64,000 nt of DNA from Neisseria meningitidis (GTDB lineage Bacteria > Pseudomonadota > Gammaproteobacteria > Burkholderiales > Neisseriaceae): positions 372,001 to 436,000 of the forward strand of contig NZ_LR134525.1 of NCBI RefSeq assembly GCF_900638555.1. The letters run 5' to 3'. This document shows positions 46,936 to 58,562 of this stretch, one piece after another. The notes below the pieces were generated by a model that was not told where the DNA came from, did no database searches, and saw nothing but the letters and a program-made list of their open reading frames with translations. Both the position numbers and the translations under genes were made by a program. Positions within the stretch are counted from its first letter, which is position 1; each line of letters starts with the position of its first letter.

Positions 46936-49521
46936 TTAAACGTTCACGGTCTCGGCTACTTCGTTGTAGCTGTCGATTTCGTTGAAGTTCATATAGCGGT
47001 AGATTTTATCGCCCTGTTCGTTGATGATGCCGATATTGGCTTGATATTCTTCAACGGTCGGGATTTTACCCAGTTTGGAGCAAATCGCTGCCAATTCCGC
47101 CGAACCGAGGTAAACAAAGGTGTTTTTACCCAAACGGTTCGGGAAGTTGCGGGTGGAGGTGGACATAACGGTCGCACCTTCGCGTACTTGCGCCTGATTA
47201 CCCATACATAAGGAGCAACCCGGCATTTCCATACGCGCGCCGGCACGTCCGAGTACGCCGTAGTGTCCTTCGTCGGACAATTGTTTCGCGTCCATTTTGG
47301 TCGGCGGCGCAATCCACAGGCGGACGGGGGTGTCTGCCTTGCCTTCCAAAAGTTTGGAGGCGGCGCGGAAGTGGCCGATGTTGGTCATACACGAACCGAT
47401 GAATACTTCGTCGATTTTGGTGCCGGAGCGTTCGGACATGAAGCACACGTCGTCCGGGTCGTTCGGGCAGGCGATAATCGGCTCTTTGATGTCGTCCATG
47501 TTGATTTCAATCACGGCGGCGTATTCGGCATCTTTATCCGCTTCGAGCAACTCGGGATTTGCCAGCCATTTTTCCATAGCTTTGATGCGGCGTTCCAAAG
47601 TGCGCGGGTCTTGATAGCCGTTGGCAATCATGTTTTTCATCAACACGACGTTGGATTTCATGTACTCGATAATCGGCTCTTTGTTGAGCTTCACGGTACA
47701 GCCGGCGGCGGAGCGTTCGGCGGATGCGTCGGTCAATTCAAAGGCTTGTTCCACTTTCAAATCAGGCAGGCCTTCGATTTCGAGGATGCGGCCGGAGAAG
47801 ATGTTTTTCTTACCGGCTTTGGCAACGGTCAGCAAACCTTGTTTGATTGCGTACAGCGGGATGGCGTTCACCAAATCGCGCAGGGTTACGCCCGGTTGCA
47901 GCTTGCCGCTGAAGCGTACCAATACAGACTCGGGCATATCGAGCGGCATTACGCCCGTTGCGGCGGCAAAGGCAACCAAGCCGGAGCCGGCGGGGAAGGA
48001 AATACCGATGGGGAAACGGGTATGGCTGTCGCCGCCGGTGCCGACGGTATCGGGCAGCAGCAGGCGGTTGAGCCACGAGTGGATGACGCCGTCGCCCGGA
48101 CGCAGTGACACGCCGCCACGGGTGGAAATAAAGGCGGGCAGTTCTTTATGGGTTTTTACATCGACAGGTTTCGGATAGGCGGCGGTGTGGCAGAAAGACT
48201 GCATCACCATATCGGCGGAGAAGCCCAAACAAGCCAAGTCTTTCAACTCGTCGCGGGTCATCGGGCCGGTCGTGTCTTGCGAGCCGACCGTCGTCATACG
48301 CGGTTCGCAGTAAGTACCCGGGCGCACGCCTTGTCCTTCGGGCAGACCGCAGGCGCGGCCGACCATTTTTTGCGCCAAGGTGAAACCGGCTTTGCTTTCG
48401 GCAGGCGCTTGCGGCAGGCGGAATGCAGTAGAGGCAGGCAGTTTCAGGGCTTCGCGCGCTTTGGCGGTCAGACCTCGGCCGATAATCAGGTTGATACGGC
48501 CGCCGGCTTGCACTTCGTCCAGCAATACTTGTGATTTCAATTCAAACTCGGCAACAGTCTCGCCGTTTTTCACGATTTTGCCTTCATAAGGCAGGATATC
48601 GACGACATCGCCCATTTTTAGAGCAGATACATCGACTTCAATCGGCAGCGCGCCGGAATCTTCTTGGGTATTGAAGAAAATCGGCGCGATTTTGCCGCCC
48701 AAACATACGCCGCCGAAGCGTTTGTTCGGCACGAACGGAATGTCTTCGCCGGTATGCCAAATGACGGAGTTGGTCGCGGATTTGCGTGAAGAACCAGTAC
48801 CGACCACGTCGCCGACGTAAGCAACCGGATGGCCTTTGGCTTTGAGTTCTTCCAACAATTTAATCGGACCGACTTCGCCCGGTTTGTCGGGCGTGATGCC
48901 GTCGCGCGGGTTTTTCAGCATGGCCAGCGCGTGCAGCGGAATATCGGGACGACTCCACGCGTCGGGCGCGGGGGAGAGGTCGTCTGTATTGGTTTCGCCG
49001 TCAACTTTGAAAACGGTAACGGTGATTTTTTCGGGAACTTTGGCGCGTGAGGCGAACCATTCGGCATCTGCCCAAGATTGCAAAACTTCTTGCGCGTATT
49101 TGTTGCCTTTTTCGGCTTTTTCCTGAACGTCGTGGAAGGAATCGAACATCAGAAGCGTATGTTTCAAGCCTTTGGCGGCAATGGGCGCGAGTTTGTCGTC
49201 GTCCAAGAGTTCGATTAAGGCGTGGATATTGTAACCGCCGAGCATCGTACCTAAGAGTTCGGTCGCATATTCGGGGGAGATCAGCGGGCTGGACGCGCTG
49301 CCTTCGGCAACGGCAGCCAGGAATGAGGCTTTGACTTTGGCGGCATCGTCCACACCGGGCGGAACACGGTGGGCAAGCAGTTCGACCAAGAACTCGCCTT
49401 CGCCTGCGGGCGGGCTTTTCAGCAGCTCAACCAAATCGGCGGTTTGCTGCGCGTTCAAAGGGAGGGCGGGAATGCCGAGGGCGGCGCGCTCGGCGGCGGC
49501 TTTACGATAGGCTTCTAACAT
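46936..49521 (-). CDS. acnB: Aconitate hydratase B
   Basis: AcnB interconverts citrate and isocitrate in the TCA cycle through a 4Fe-4S cluster. The 861-residue protein shows the AcnB order: N-terminal HEAT-like helical domain (about 1-155), a swivel domain with [21 protein letters not shown], then the catalytic core with [37 protein letters not shown] and [11 protein letters not shown] providing cluster cysteines. Its ATG at 49521 has AAAGGAACAAAG upstream. It is a monocistronic unit. Confidence 0.96.
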   Translation of the reverse strand: MLEAYRKAAAERAALGIPALPLNAQQTADLVELLKSPPAGEGEFLVELLAHRVPPGVDDAAKVKASFLAAVAEGSASSPLISPEYATELLGTMLGGYNIHALIELLDDDKLAPIAAKGLKHTLLMFDSFHDVQEKAEKGNKYAQEVLQSWADAEWFASRAKVPEKITVTVFKVDGETNTDDLSPAPDAWSRPDIPLHALAMLKNPRDGITPDKPGEVGPIKLLEELKAKGHPVAYVGDVVGTGSSRKSATNSVIWHTGEDIPFVPNKRFGGVCLGGKIAPIFFNTQEDSGALPIEVDVSALKMGDVVDILPYEGKIVKNGETVAEFELKSQVLLDEVQAGGRINLIIGRGLTAKAREALKLPASTAFRLPQAPAESKAGFTLAQKMVGRACGLPEGQGVRPGTYCEPRMTTVGSQDTTGPMTRDELKDLACLGFSADMVMQSFCHTAAYPKPVDVKTHKELPAFISTRGGVSLRPGDGVIHSWLNRLLLPDTVGTGGDSHTRFPIGISFPAGSGLVAFAAATGVMPLDMPESVLVRFSGKLQPGVTLRDLVNAIPLYAIKQGLLTVAKAGKKNIFSGRILEIEGLPDLKVEQAFELTDASAERSAAGCTVKLNKEPIIEYMKSNVVLMKNMIANGYQDPRTLERRIKAMEKWLANPELLEADKDAEYAAVIEINMDDIKEPIIACPNDPDDVCFMSERSGTKIDEVFIGSCMTNIGHFRAASKLLEGKADTPVRLWIAPPTKMDAKQLSDEGHYGVLGRAGARMEMPGCSLCMGNQAQVREGATVMSTSTRNFPNRLGKNTFVYLGSAELAAICSKLGKIPTVEEYQANIGIINEQGDKIYRYMNFNEIDSYNEVAETVNV

Positions 49522-49649
49522 CTCTTTGTTCCTTTTTCTGTTTTTCTTTTGTCGGGTTGCAAATGATTTGCGTTAAATATTGTAAACAATATTTGTACCG
49601 CTATCATAGACTAGTTTTAACAAAAATGGAACTGTTATGACAGGTAATG

Positions 49650-49753
49650 TATAGTGGATTAACAAAAATCAGGACAAGGCGACGAAGCCGCAGACAGTAC
49701 AATAGTACGGCAAGGCGAGGCAACGCCGTACTGGTTTTTGTTAATCCACTATA
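49650..49753. repeat. Correia element, short form (104 bp)
   Basis: Termini TATAGTGGATTAACAAAAA both ends. One A is missing in the usual CAAATAGTACGG core (CAATAGTACGG), between acnB and lptG. Confidence 0.93.
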
Positions 49754-49796
49754 ATAGGGAACGGCTATCTGTCTACAGGAATATGATAATAAAAAC

Positions 49797-49829
49797 CAAT
49801 GCCGTCCGAAGGGGGTCAGACGGCATTGG
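49797..49829 (-). terminator. Terminator of lptFG
   Basis: CCAATGCCGTCCGAA and the inverse DUS (TCAGACGGCATTGG) form an imperfect 14-bp stem directly beside the lptG stop. Confidence 0.7.
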
Positions 49830-49830
49830 T

Positions 49831-50897
49831 TTAGCGTTTTTCCTGTTTGCGTATCAGCCAAACGGCGAGCAAGGCGAAGGCTATGGTAGGTAGTGCGCCG
49901 GCGAGGAAGGGCGGGATGCCGTAGAGTTGGCTGGTAAACCCGAAGAGCCGTCCGGCAAGGTGGAACAGCAATCCGAGACAGATGCCGCCGAAGAGTTTTA
50001 AGCCCATATTGCCGTGGCGGGTGGTTTGCGGGGTAAAGGCAAAGGCGACGAGCGCCATCACCCAGGCTGCGGCGGGGTAAACCAATTTGCGCCACCATGC
50101 GATGGCGTAGATTCGGGTGTTTTGGCTGTTGTTTTGGAGGTGGCGGATGTAGGTGGTCAGTTCGCCGACGGACATTTGGTCGGGTTTGACGAGCAATACG
50201 TCCATCAGGTTGCGTTTGACGGAAATCGGCCAGTTTTCTTCAGCCGCAATAGAGACCTCGACTTTGTCTTCGCCAAGCGTGCTGCGGCGGATGTTTTTCA
50301 ACTGCCAACTGCCGTCGCTGTTCAAAACGGCGGAATCGGCTTCCACTGCCTCTGCCAGTTCGTTTTTATCGTTGCGGGCCCAGATTTTAATGCCCAGCAG
50401 GGTATGGTCGGGCAACATTTCGCGCACATTGATAATGCTGTTTTTTTCTTTCAGCCAAAGGCCGGTATTGCCGGTACTGATTTTGCCGTTGATGGCCGCG
50501 GCTTTGATGTTTTCGGCTTTTTGGCTCAGTGTGGGCGCAACCCATTCGCCGAGCGCGACGGTGGCAATAGCAAAAATAAAACCGAACTGCGACAGAATCA
50601 ACAGCAGCTTTTTGGTGCTCATGCCGCTGGCTTTGATGACGGTCAGTTCGCTGCCGGCGGCAAGCTGGCTGAGAGAGACCAGTCCGCCGATAAGGACGGC
50701 GAGGGGCATCAGTTCGTAGGCGCGGGCGGGCATTTTGAGGGCGGTGTAGCCCAGCATTTCCCATATGCCGTAACTGCCTTTGCCGAGGTTGCCGGTTTCG
50801 TACAGGATTTCAAAAAAGCTGTACAAAGCGAGGAAGGCAAGGAGCGCGTAAACCGCCATAACCGCCATTTGACGGATGATGTAACGTGAAATCAGGT

Positions 50898-50901
<4 letters not shown>
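49831..50901 (-). CDS. lptG: LPS export permease LptG
   Basis: LptG pairs with LptF and the LptB ATPase to extract lipooligosaccharide from the inner membrane. The 356-residue protein has three N-terminal membrane helices (about 10-30, 50-80, 95-120), a periplasmic beta-jellyroll domain (about 130-265) and three C-terminal helices (about 270-350). Family features include LMPLAVLIGGLVSLSQLAAGSEL and the C-terminal LFHLAGRLFGFTSQLYG. It overlaps the lptF stop by 4 bases. Confidence 0.93.
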
Positions 50902-53589
<2,688 letters not shown>

Positions 53590-53599
53590 TTTTGCCACA

Positions 53600-53627
53600 A
53601 TGCCGTCTGAAGCCTTTCAGACGGCAT
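53600..53627 (+). terminator. DUS-pair terminator between pepA and holC
   Basis: ATGCCGTCTGAA and inverse copy, 10 bases after the pepA stop and 25 before the holC start; it may only attenuate. Confidence 0.65.
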
Positions 53628-53651
53628 CGTCCTGCCAAATGCTCAAACAAT

Positions 53652-54092
53652 ATGCCGAAAGCCACCTTTTACACGCACGTTGCCCAAGTTCCGATTTTCA
53701 CCTGCCGCCTGATTGCCCGTGCGATTCGGGACGGCGGCAGGATACTGGTGTGGTCCGATTCGTTCGGGCAGCTTCAGGAATTGGACAAAATGCTTTGGCA
53801 ATACGAGGCCGAGAGTTTTATTCCGCACGAAATTTGGGAAACGGAAGAAGCCATGCCGTCTGAACCATCCGTCCTGCTTGCCTGCGGCGGCAATCTGCCC
53901 CGAATTCCCGAAGGCATGGCCGTTTTGAACCTGTCCGACGGTTTTTGGAACACCGCTCCGGTCTTGCCCGCGCGCGTTTTAGAAATCGTCGGCAACAGCC
54001 TGGAAGAGCTCGCCGACGCGCGCGAACGCTTTACCGCCTACCGCCGAAGCGGTTTTGCCATCGAACATCACGGCATGGAGGGCAAGGCATAA
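53652..54092 (+). CDS. holC: DNA polymerase III chi subunit
   Basis: HolC links the clamp loader to SSB at the replication fork. The 146-residue protein starts MPKATFYTHVAQVPIFTCRL; GRILVWSDSFGQLQELDKMLWQ and PHEIWETEE, the usual P(H)-x-W block, identify the chi family. A DUS is read in frame as MPSEPS. The pepA-holC order is common in beta- and gammaproteobacteria. The ribosome binding site is weak. Confidence 0.88.
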   Translation: MPKATFYTHVAQVPIFTCRLIARAIRDGGRILVWSDSFGQLQELDKMLWQYEAESFIPHEIWETEEAMPSEPSVLLACGGNLPRIPEGMAVLNLSDGFWNTAPVLPARVLEIVGNSLEELADARERFTAYRRSGFAIEHHGMEGKA

Positions 54093-54152
54093 AATGCCGT
54101 CTGAAATGCCGCATTTACAAAATTTAAACAGGCTTGATTCTATTTGATTAAA

Positions 54153-54297
54153 ATTTCCTTATCGGTTGAACCCCGCCACTTGGACATCTGTCCCTCGGGG
54201 CGGTAGAATCAAAACTTATTTTGGAAGGTTCAATCTTTTCCAAAACAGGGCAACACACGATTGACGCTTTATGTGTCATCCTGTGTGTTGAAACATT
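54153..54297. repeat. ~145-bp dispersed repeat (REP2-like), copy 2
   Basis: Partner of the copy at 15286-15432, same orientation on the plus strand. Here it lies 53 bases upstream of mip. It contains self-complementary blocks such as CCGCC...GGCGG and CAACACAC...GTGTGTTG, so it can fold. Confidence 0.6.
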
Positions 54298-54307
54298 CAA
54301 ACTCGGC

Positions 54308-54313
54308 TATAAT
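54308..54313 (+). promoter_or_regulatory. Possible -10 box of mip
   Basis: TATAAT at 54308-54313, just outside the repeat. The nearest -35-like TTGAAA (54288-54293, within the repeat) is only 14 bases away, shorter than ideal, so the assignment is tentative. Confidence 0.4.
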
Positions 54314-54350
54314 CCCGTTTTTCCGACCTTATCGACAGCGAAGATCCATC

Positions 54351-55169
54351 ATGAACACCATTTTCAAAATCAGCGCACTGACCCTTTCCGCCGCTTTGGC
54401 ACTTTCCGCCTGCGGCAAAAAAGAAGCCGCCCCCGCATCTGCATCCGAACCTGCCGCCGCTTCTTCCGCGCAGGGCGACACCTCTTCGATCGGCAGCACG
54501 ATGCAGCAGGCAAGCTATGCGATGGGCGTGGACATCGGACGCTCCCTGAAGCAAATGAAGGAACAGGGCGCGGAAATCGATTTGAAAGTCTTTACCGAAG
54601 CCATGCAGGCAGTGTATGACGGCAAAGAAATCAAAATGACCGAAGAGCAGGCTCAGGAAGTCATGATGAAATTCCTTCAGGAACAACAGGCTAAAGCCGT
54701 AGAAAAACACAAGGCGGACGCGAAGGCCAATAAAGAAAAAGGCGAAGCCTTTCTGAAAGAAAATGCCGCCAAAGACGGCGTGAAGACCACTGCTTCCGGC
54801 CTGCAATACAAAATCACCAAACAGGGCGAAGGCAAACAGCCGACCAAAGACGACATCGTTACCGTGGAATACGAAGGCCGCCTGATTGACGGTACGGTAT
54901 TCGACAGCAGCAAAGCCAACGGCGGCCCGGTCACCTTCCCTTTGAGCCAAGTGATTCTGGGTTGGACCGAAGGCGTACAGCTTCTGAAAGAAGGCGGCGA
55001 AGCCACGTTCTACATCCCGTCCAACCTTGCCTACCGCGAACAGGGTGCGGGCGACAAAATCGGCCCGAACGCCACTTTGGTATTTGATGTGAAACTGGTC
55101 AAAATCGGCGCACCCGAAAACGCGCCCGCCAAGCAGCCGGCTCAAGTCGACATCAAAAAAGTAAATTAA
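54351..55169 (+). CDS. mip: Mip-like FKBP peptidyl-prolyl isomerase lipoprotein
   Basis: This 272-residue outer-membrane lipoprotein matches the neisserial macrophage infectivity potentiator. The signal peptide MNTIFKISALTLSAALALSAC has lipobox LSAC. A Ser/Ala linker and a helical dimerisation region (about 45-140) are followed by the FKBP domain (about 150-255) with YKITKQGEGKQPTKDDIVTV, GTVFDSSKANGGPVTFPLSQ and YIPSNLAYREQGAGD. Known roles of the family are protein folding at the cell surface and survival in phagocytes. It is closed by a good hairpin terminator. Confidence 0.94.
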   Translation: MNTIFKISALTLSAALALSACGKKEAAPASASEPAAASSAQGDTSSIGSTMQQASYAMGVDIGRSLKQMKEQGAEIDLKVFTEAMQAVYDGKEIKMTEEQAQEVMMKFLQEQQAKAVEKHKADAKANKEKGEAFLKENAAKDGVKTTASGLQYKITKQGEGKQPTKDDIVTVEYEGRLIDGTVFDSSKANGGPVTFPLSQVILGWTEGVQLLKEGGEATFYIPSNLAYREQGAGDKIGPNATLVFDVKLVKIGAPENAPAKQPAQVDIKKVN

Positions 55170-55179
55170 GTCCGAATCC

Positions 55180-55208
55180 ATGCCCGAAACAGGTTTTCGG
55201 GCATTTTT
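55180..55208 (+). terminator. Terminator of mip
   Basis: ATGCCCGAAA and TTTCGGGCAT with a 5-base loop, followed by TTTT; not DUS-based. Confidence 0.85.
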
Positions 55209-55275
55209 ACGGCAAATGCCGTCTGAAACCACCAAACAGCGGTTCAGATGGCATCCCTTTCAAAAGCGCACCATT

Positions 55276-55902
55276 ATGAAAAACATCGTCATCCTGATTT
55301 CCGGACGCGGCAGCAATATGCAGGCAATCGTCAATGCCGCCATTCCCAACGTCCGTATTGCCGCCGTGTTGAGCAACAGCGAAACGGCTGCCGGTTTGCA
55401 ATGGGCGGCCGGTCAGGGTATTCCGACCGACAGCCTGAATCATAAAAACTTTGAATCACGACTTGCCTTCGATACCGCCATGATGGAAAAAATCGACGCA
55501 TATCAACCCGACTTGGTGGTTTTGGCAGGTTTTATGCGGATTCTGACCCCTGAGTTCTGTGCCCATTACGAAGGCAGGCTGATGAACATTCACCCGTCCG
55601 TCCTGCCCTCGTTTACCGGACTTCATACGCACGAACGCGCTTTGGAGGCGGGCTGCCGCGTTGCCGGCTGCACCATCCATTTCGTTACTGCCGAACTGGA
55701 TTGCGGCCCGATTGTATCGCAAGGGATTGTGCCGATACTCGACGGCGATACGGCAGACGATGTTGCCGCCCGGGTTTTGGCTGTTGAGCATAAACTTTAT
55801 CCGAAAGCCGTTGCCGATTTTGCCGCCGGCCGCCTGATTATCGAGGGAAACCGCGTCAGAAATTCGGAAAACGCCGATGCCGCCCGTTTCCTGACGGCGT
55901 AA
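55276..55902 (+). CDS. purN: Phosphoribosylglycinamide formyltransferase
   Basis: PurN uses 10-formyl-THF to formylate GAR in purine synthesis. The 208-residue protein has the GAR-binding loop ISGRGSNMQAI, catalytic NIHPSVLPSFTGLHTHERAL (Asn-His) and DCGPIVSQG with the catalytic Asp. Start ATG 55276; longer in-frame starts lie in DUS/terminator sequence. The DUF3108 gene follows 15 bases later. Confidence 0.94.
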   Translation: MKNIVILISGRGSNMQAIVNAAIPNVRIAAVLSNSETAAGLQWAAGQGIPTDSLNHKNFESRLAFDTAMMEKIDAYQPDLVVLAGFMRILTPEFCAHYEGRLMNIHPSVLPSFTGLHTHERALEAGCRVAGCTIHFVTAELDCGPIVSQGIVPILDGDTADDVAARVLAVEHKLYPKAVADFAAGRLIIEGNRVRNSENADAARFLTA

Positions 55903-55917
55903 ACCGGGCGGGAGCAA

Positions 55918-56589
55918 ATGATGAAGACTTTTAAAAATATATTTTCCGCCGCCATTTTGTCCGCCGCCCTGCCGTGCGCGTATGCGGCAGGGCTGCCCCA
56001 ATCCGCCGTGCTGCACTATTCCGGCAGCTACGGCATTCCCGCCACGATGACATTTGAACGCAGCGGCAATGCTTACAAAATCGTTTCGACGATTAAAGTG
56101 CCGCTATACAATATCCGTTTCGAGTCCGGCGGTACGGTTGTCGGCAATACCCTGCACCCTACCTACTATAGAGACATACGCAGGGGCAAACTGTATGCGG
56201 AAGCCAAATTCGCCGACGGCAGCGTAACCTACGGCAAAGCGGGCGAGAGCAAAACCGAGCAAAGCCCCAAGGCTATGGATTTGTTCACGCTTGCCTGGCA
56301 GTTGGCGGCAAATGACGCGAAACTCCCCCCGGGGCTGAAAATCACCAACGGCAAAAAACTTTATTCCGTCGGCGGTTTGAATAAGGCGGGTACAGGAAAA
56401 TACAGCATAGGCGGCGTGGAAACCGAAGTCGTCAAATATCGGGTGCGGCGCGGCGACGATGCGGTAATGTATTTCTTCGCACCGTCCCTGAACAATATTC
56501 CGGCACAAATCGGCTATACCGACGACGGCAAAACCTATACGCTGAAACTCAAATCGGTGCAGATCAACGGCCAGGCAGCCAAACCGTAA
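55918..56589 (+). CDS. DUF3108 periplasmic protein
   Basis: The 223-residue product has a cleavable signal peptide (MMKTFKNIFSAAILSAALPCAYAAG, cleavage near AYA-A). The mature part is beta-rich: LHYSGSYGIPATMTFERSGNAYKI, YNIRFESGGTV and the DUF3108-type PKAMDLFTLAWQL. Function is unknown in the family. It starts 15 bases after purN with GGGCGGGAGCAA as ribosome binding site, so it is probably co-transcribed. Confidence 0.82.
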   Translation: MMKTFKNIFSAAILSAALPCAYAAGLPQSAVLHYSGSYGIPATMTFERSGNAYKIVSTIKVPLYNIRFESGGTVVGNTLHPTYYRDIRRGKLYAEAKFADGSVTYGKAGESKTEQSPKAMDLFTLAWQLAANDAKLPPGLKITNGKKLYSVGGLNKAGTGKYSIGGVETEVVKYRVRRGDDAVMYFFAPSLNNIPAQIGYTDDGKTYTLKLKSVQINGQAAKP

Positions 56590-56706
56590 ATCGATTTTCA
56601 GGCGTTTTTTTGCCGTTTTGTCCATATTTCTGCATAAGCCGCTTGAAATTGTTTACAATAACGCCATATGCAAAGCGGTTTTAACGCTATTTTCAGGAAT
56701 GACACC

Positions 56707-57129
56707 ATGCAGGTTACATCAAAATGGATAGACGGAATGTGCTTTGTCGGAACAACGGAAGGCGGGCACAGCGTCGTTATGGAGGGGTCGGCGGCAGAAG
56801 GTGCGGCCAAGCGCGGGCCCAGCCCTTTGGAAATGCTGCTGTTGGGCGTGGCGGGCTGTTCGAGCATCGATGTGGTGATGATTGCCGAAAAACAGCGTCA
56901 GAAAGTGACTGACTGCCGTGCGACGGTTACGGCGAAACGGGCGGACGATGCGCCGCGCGTGTTTACCGAAATCCACATCCATTTCAAAGTATTCGGGCAT
57001 GATTTGAAAGAATCGGCCATTGAGCGCGCCGTTCAGATGTCTGCCGAAAAATACTGTTCGGCTTCGATTATGTTGGGCAAAGCGGCAAAGATTACCCACA
57101 GTTTTGAAATTGCCGGGGCAGATAAATAG
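56707..57129 (+). CDS. OsmC/Ohr family protein (YhfA-like)
   Basis: The 140-residue protein has the OsmC fold: MQVTSKWIDGMCFVGTTEGG, then GPSPLEMLLLGVAGCSSIDVVMI with one conserved Cys (about 52) and AVQMSAEKYCSASIMLGKAA with the second (about 117). The two cysteines form the peroxidatic pair in OsmC/Ohr hydroperoxidases. The N-terminus resembles the YhfA subgroup, whose substrates are less defined. Ribosome binding site CAGGAATGACACC. It is monocistronic. Confidence 0.87.
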   Translation: MQVTSKWIDGMCFVGTTEGGHSVVMEGSAAEGAAKRGPSPLEMLLLGVAGCSSIDVVMIAEKQRQKVTDCRATVTAKRADDAPRVFTEIHIHFKVFGHDLKESAIERAVQMSAEKYCSASIMLGKAAKITHSFEIAGADK

Positions 57130-57204
57130 GCATCGGGCGGCATTATGGGGAAACGGCTGATGCCGTCTGAAGGGAAAGGTGCGGCAGGCAATCCGGAGGC
57201 GCAT

Positions 57205-57292
57205 AAAAAAGCAGATATATTCGGACTGCACCTCCCGAATATATCTGCCTGCTGTTTCCTCTTTATTCAGCCTTTATAATACTTGGACTTGT
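57205..57292 (-). ncRNA. Predicted small RNA (about 88 nt)
   Basis: A minus-strand transcript is predicted from a start near 57292 to the U-tract at 57210-57205. Its 3' end is a perfect 14-bp stem (GCAGATATATTCGG / CCGAATATATCTGC) with a 10-base loop and U6, a classic intrinsic terminator. The upstream half is single-stranded-looking and holds AAAGAGGAAACAGCAGG, a Shine-Dalgarno-like purine block with no start codon after it. No open frame is present. The promoter is described separately. I cannot match it to a named neisserial sRNA. Confidence 0.6.
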
Positions 57293-57298
57293 CGGGGT

Positions 57299-57327
57299 AT
57301 TGTGCAGACTTGATTCCGGATTGTCAA
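57299..57327 (-). promoter_or_regulatory. Promoter of the predicted small RNA
   Basis: On the minus strand TTGACA (57322-57327) and CACAAT (57299-57304) are exactly 17 bases apart, a near-consensus sigma-70 promoter in a gene-free region. Confidence 0.65.
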
Positions 57328-57440
57328 CAATTTTCGGTCAAATTTTAAATGCCGCGTTTTAAAATGATACCCGCCTGCTTCTGCGGGCGGGCGGGAGGCG
57401 AGAATCCCGTTATTTTAAGCCATATATTAATTTATTGAAT

Positions 57441-57595
57441 TATAGTGGATTAACAAAAACCAGTACGGCGTTGCCTCGCCTTGGCTCAAAGAGAACGATT
57501 CTCTAAGGTGCTGAAGCACCAAGTGAATCGGTTCCGTACTATTTGTACTGTCTGCGGCTTCGTCGCCTTGTCCTGATTTTTGTTAATCCACTATA
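57441..57595. repeat. Correia element, full-length (155 bp)
   Basis: TATAGTGGATTAACAAAAAC to CCACTATA with the IHF-type segment, about 100 bases upstream of the GntR regulator gene. Confidence 0.95.
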
Positions 57596-57697
57596 AAATA
57601 AATTTGTGCAATGCTTTAATTTCCCCGACACGATTTGAAACACAGCCGCCTTAAAACATCTTAAGAAATTTGAAAGCGTAAAAATACGGAAAACATC

Positions 57698-58414
57698 ATG
57701 AACTTTGAAAACGACGACATTATCCATGCGCCGACCACGTCTTCCCTGATTCTCGAAGAGCGGCACGATTCGGAGCTGTTCCGTGTTTACGCCCTGATTT
57801 TGGACGGCATTACCGATCAGGTGCTGCTGCCTGGCAAAAAGCTGACCGAATCCGAACTTTGCCGCCAGATGGTGTGTTCGCGCAACACCGTCCGCGGCGC
57901 GCTGTCGCTTTTGGCGCACGACAAGATTGTCGATTTGCAACCCAACAGGGGCGCGTTCGTCCACGTTCCCGATTTGAAAGAAATGCAGGATGTGTTCAAT
58001 GCGCGCATCGAAATGGAGACGATGATTTTGAATATCCTCGCAGATTTGCCGGATTTGGAAACGCGCCTCAAGCCGCTTTATGCGATGATACGGCGCGAAG
58101 AAGAGGCCTCCGGCAGGGGAGACCGCGTTGGCTGGAACCGCCTGTCCAATGCCTTTCACGTCGAACTGGCGCGCCTGGTGGGCAACGATGTGCTGTTCGA
58201 CATTATGAACACGCTGTGCGCGCGGTCTTCCCTGATTGTCGCCGTGGCGGGCGTGCATCGCGAGGAAAAACACGCCATCAATACGCATACGCATTCCGAA
58301 CACCGCGAAATCCTCGACCTGCTGCTGGCGGGCAGGCGCAACCGCGTGGTCAAAATCCTGCGCCGCCATTTGGGCAACTGTATGGAGCGTTTGGAAAAGA
58401 CTTTGGAAGATTGA
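57698..58414 (+). CDS. GntR/FadR-family transcriptional regulator
   Basis: This 238-residue regulator has an N-terminal winged helix-turn-helix (about 25-95, KLTESELCRQMVCSRNTVRGAL...LQPNRGAFVHVP) and a C-terminal FCD ligand domain (about 100-235) with the metal/ligand His pattern (AFHVELARLVGN, THTHSEHREILDLLL, RHLGNCMERL). FCD regulators sense small organic acids. The target is unknown; the neighbouring LysO-type exporter is one candidate. A strong hairpin terminator follows. Confidence 0.88.
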   Translation: MNFENDDIIHAPTTSSLILEERHDSELFRVYALILDGITDQVLLPGKKLTESELCRQMVCSRNTVRGALSLLAHDKIVDLQPNRGAFVHVPDLKEMQDVFNARIEMETMILNILADLPDLETRLKPLYAMIRREEEASGRGDRVGWNRLSNAFHVELARLVGNDVLFDIMNTLCARSSLIVAVAGVHREEKHAINTHTHSEHREILDLLLAGRRNRVVKILRRHLGNCMERLEKTLED

Positions 58415-58431
58415 ATGCCGGAGCGGATAAG

Positions 58432-58457
58432 CCGCCTGAACCTTCAGGCGGTTTTTT
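58432..58457 (+). terminator. Terminator of the GntR gene
   Basis: CCGCCTGAA-CC-TTCAGGCGG followed by T6, 18 bases after the stop; a DUS-like but altered stem. Confidence 0.88.
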
Positions 58458-58562
58458 AATGGCGAACCTGATGCCGTCTGAAATATGGATGCGGGTATCT
58501 GCAATTTTCAGACGGCAATTTTTAAACCGCATATATCATGCGGCAATAAAGGAGGTCAGGAG

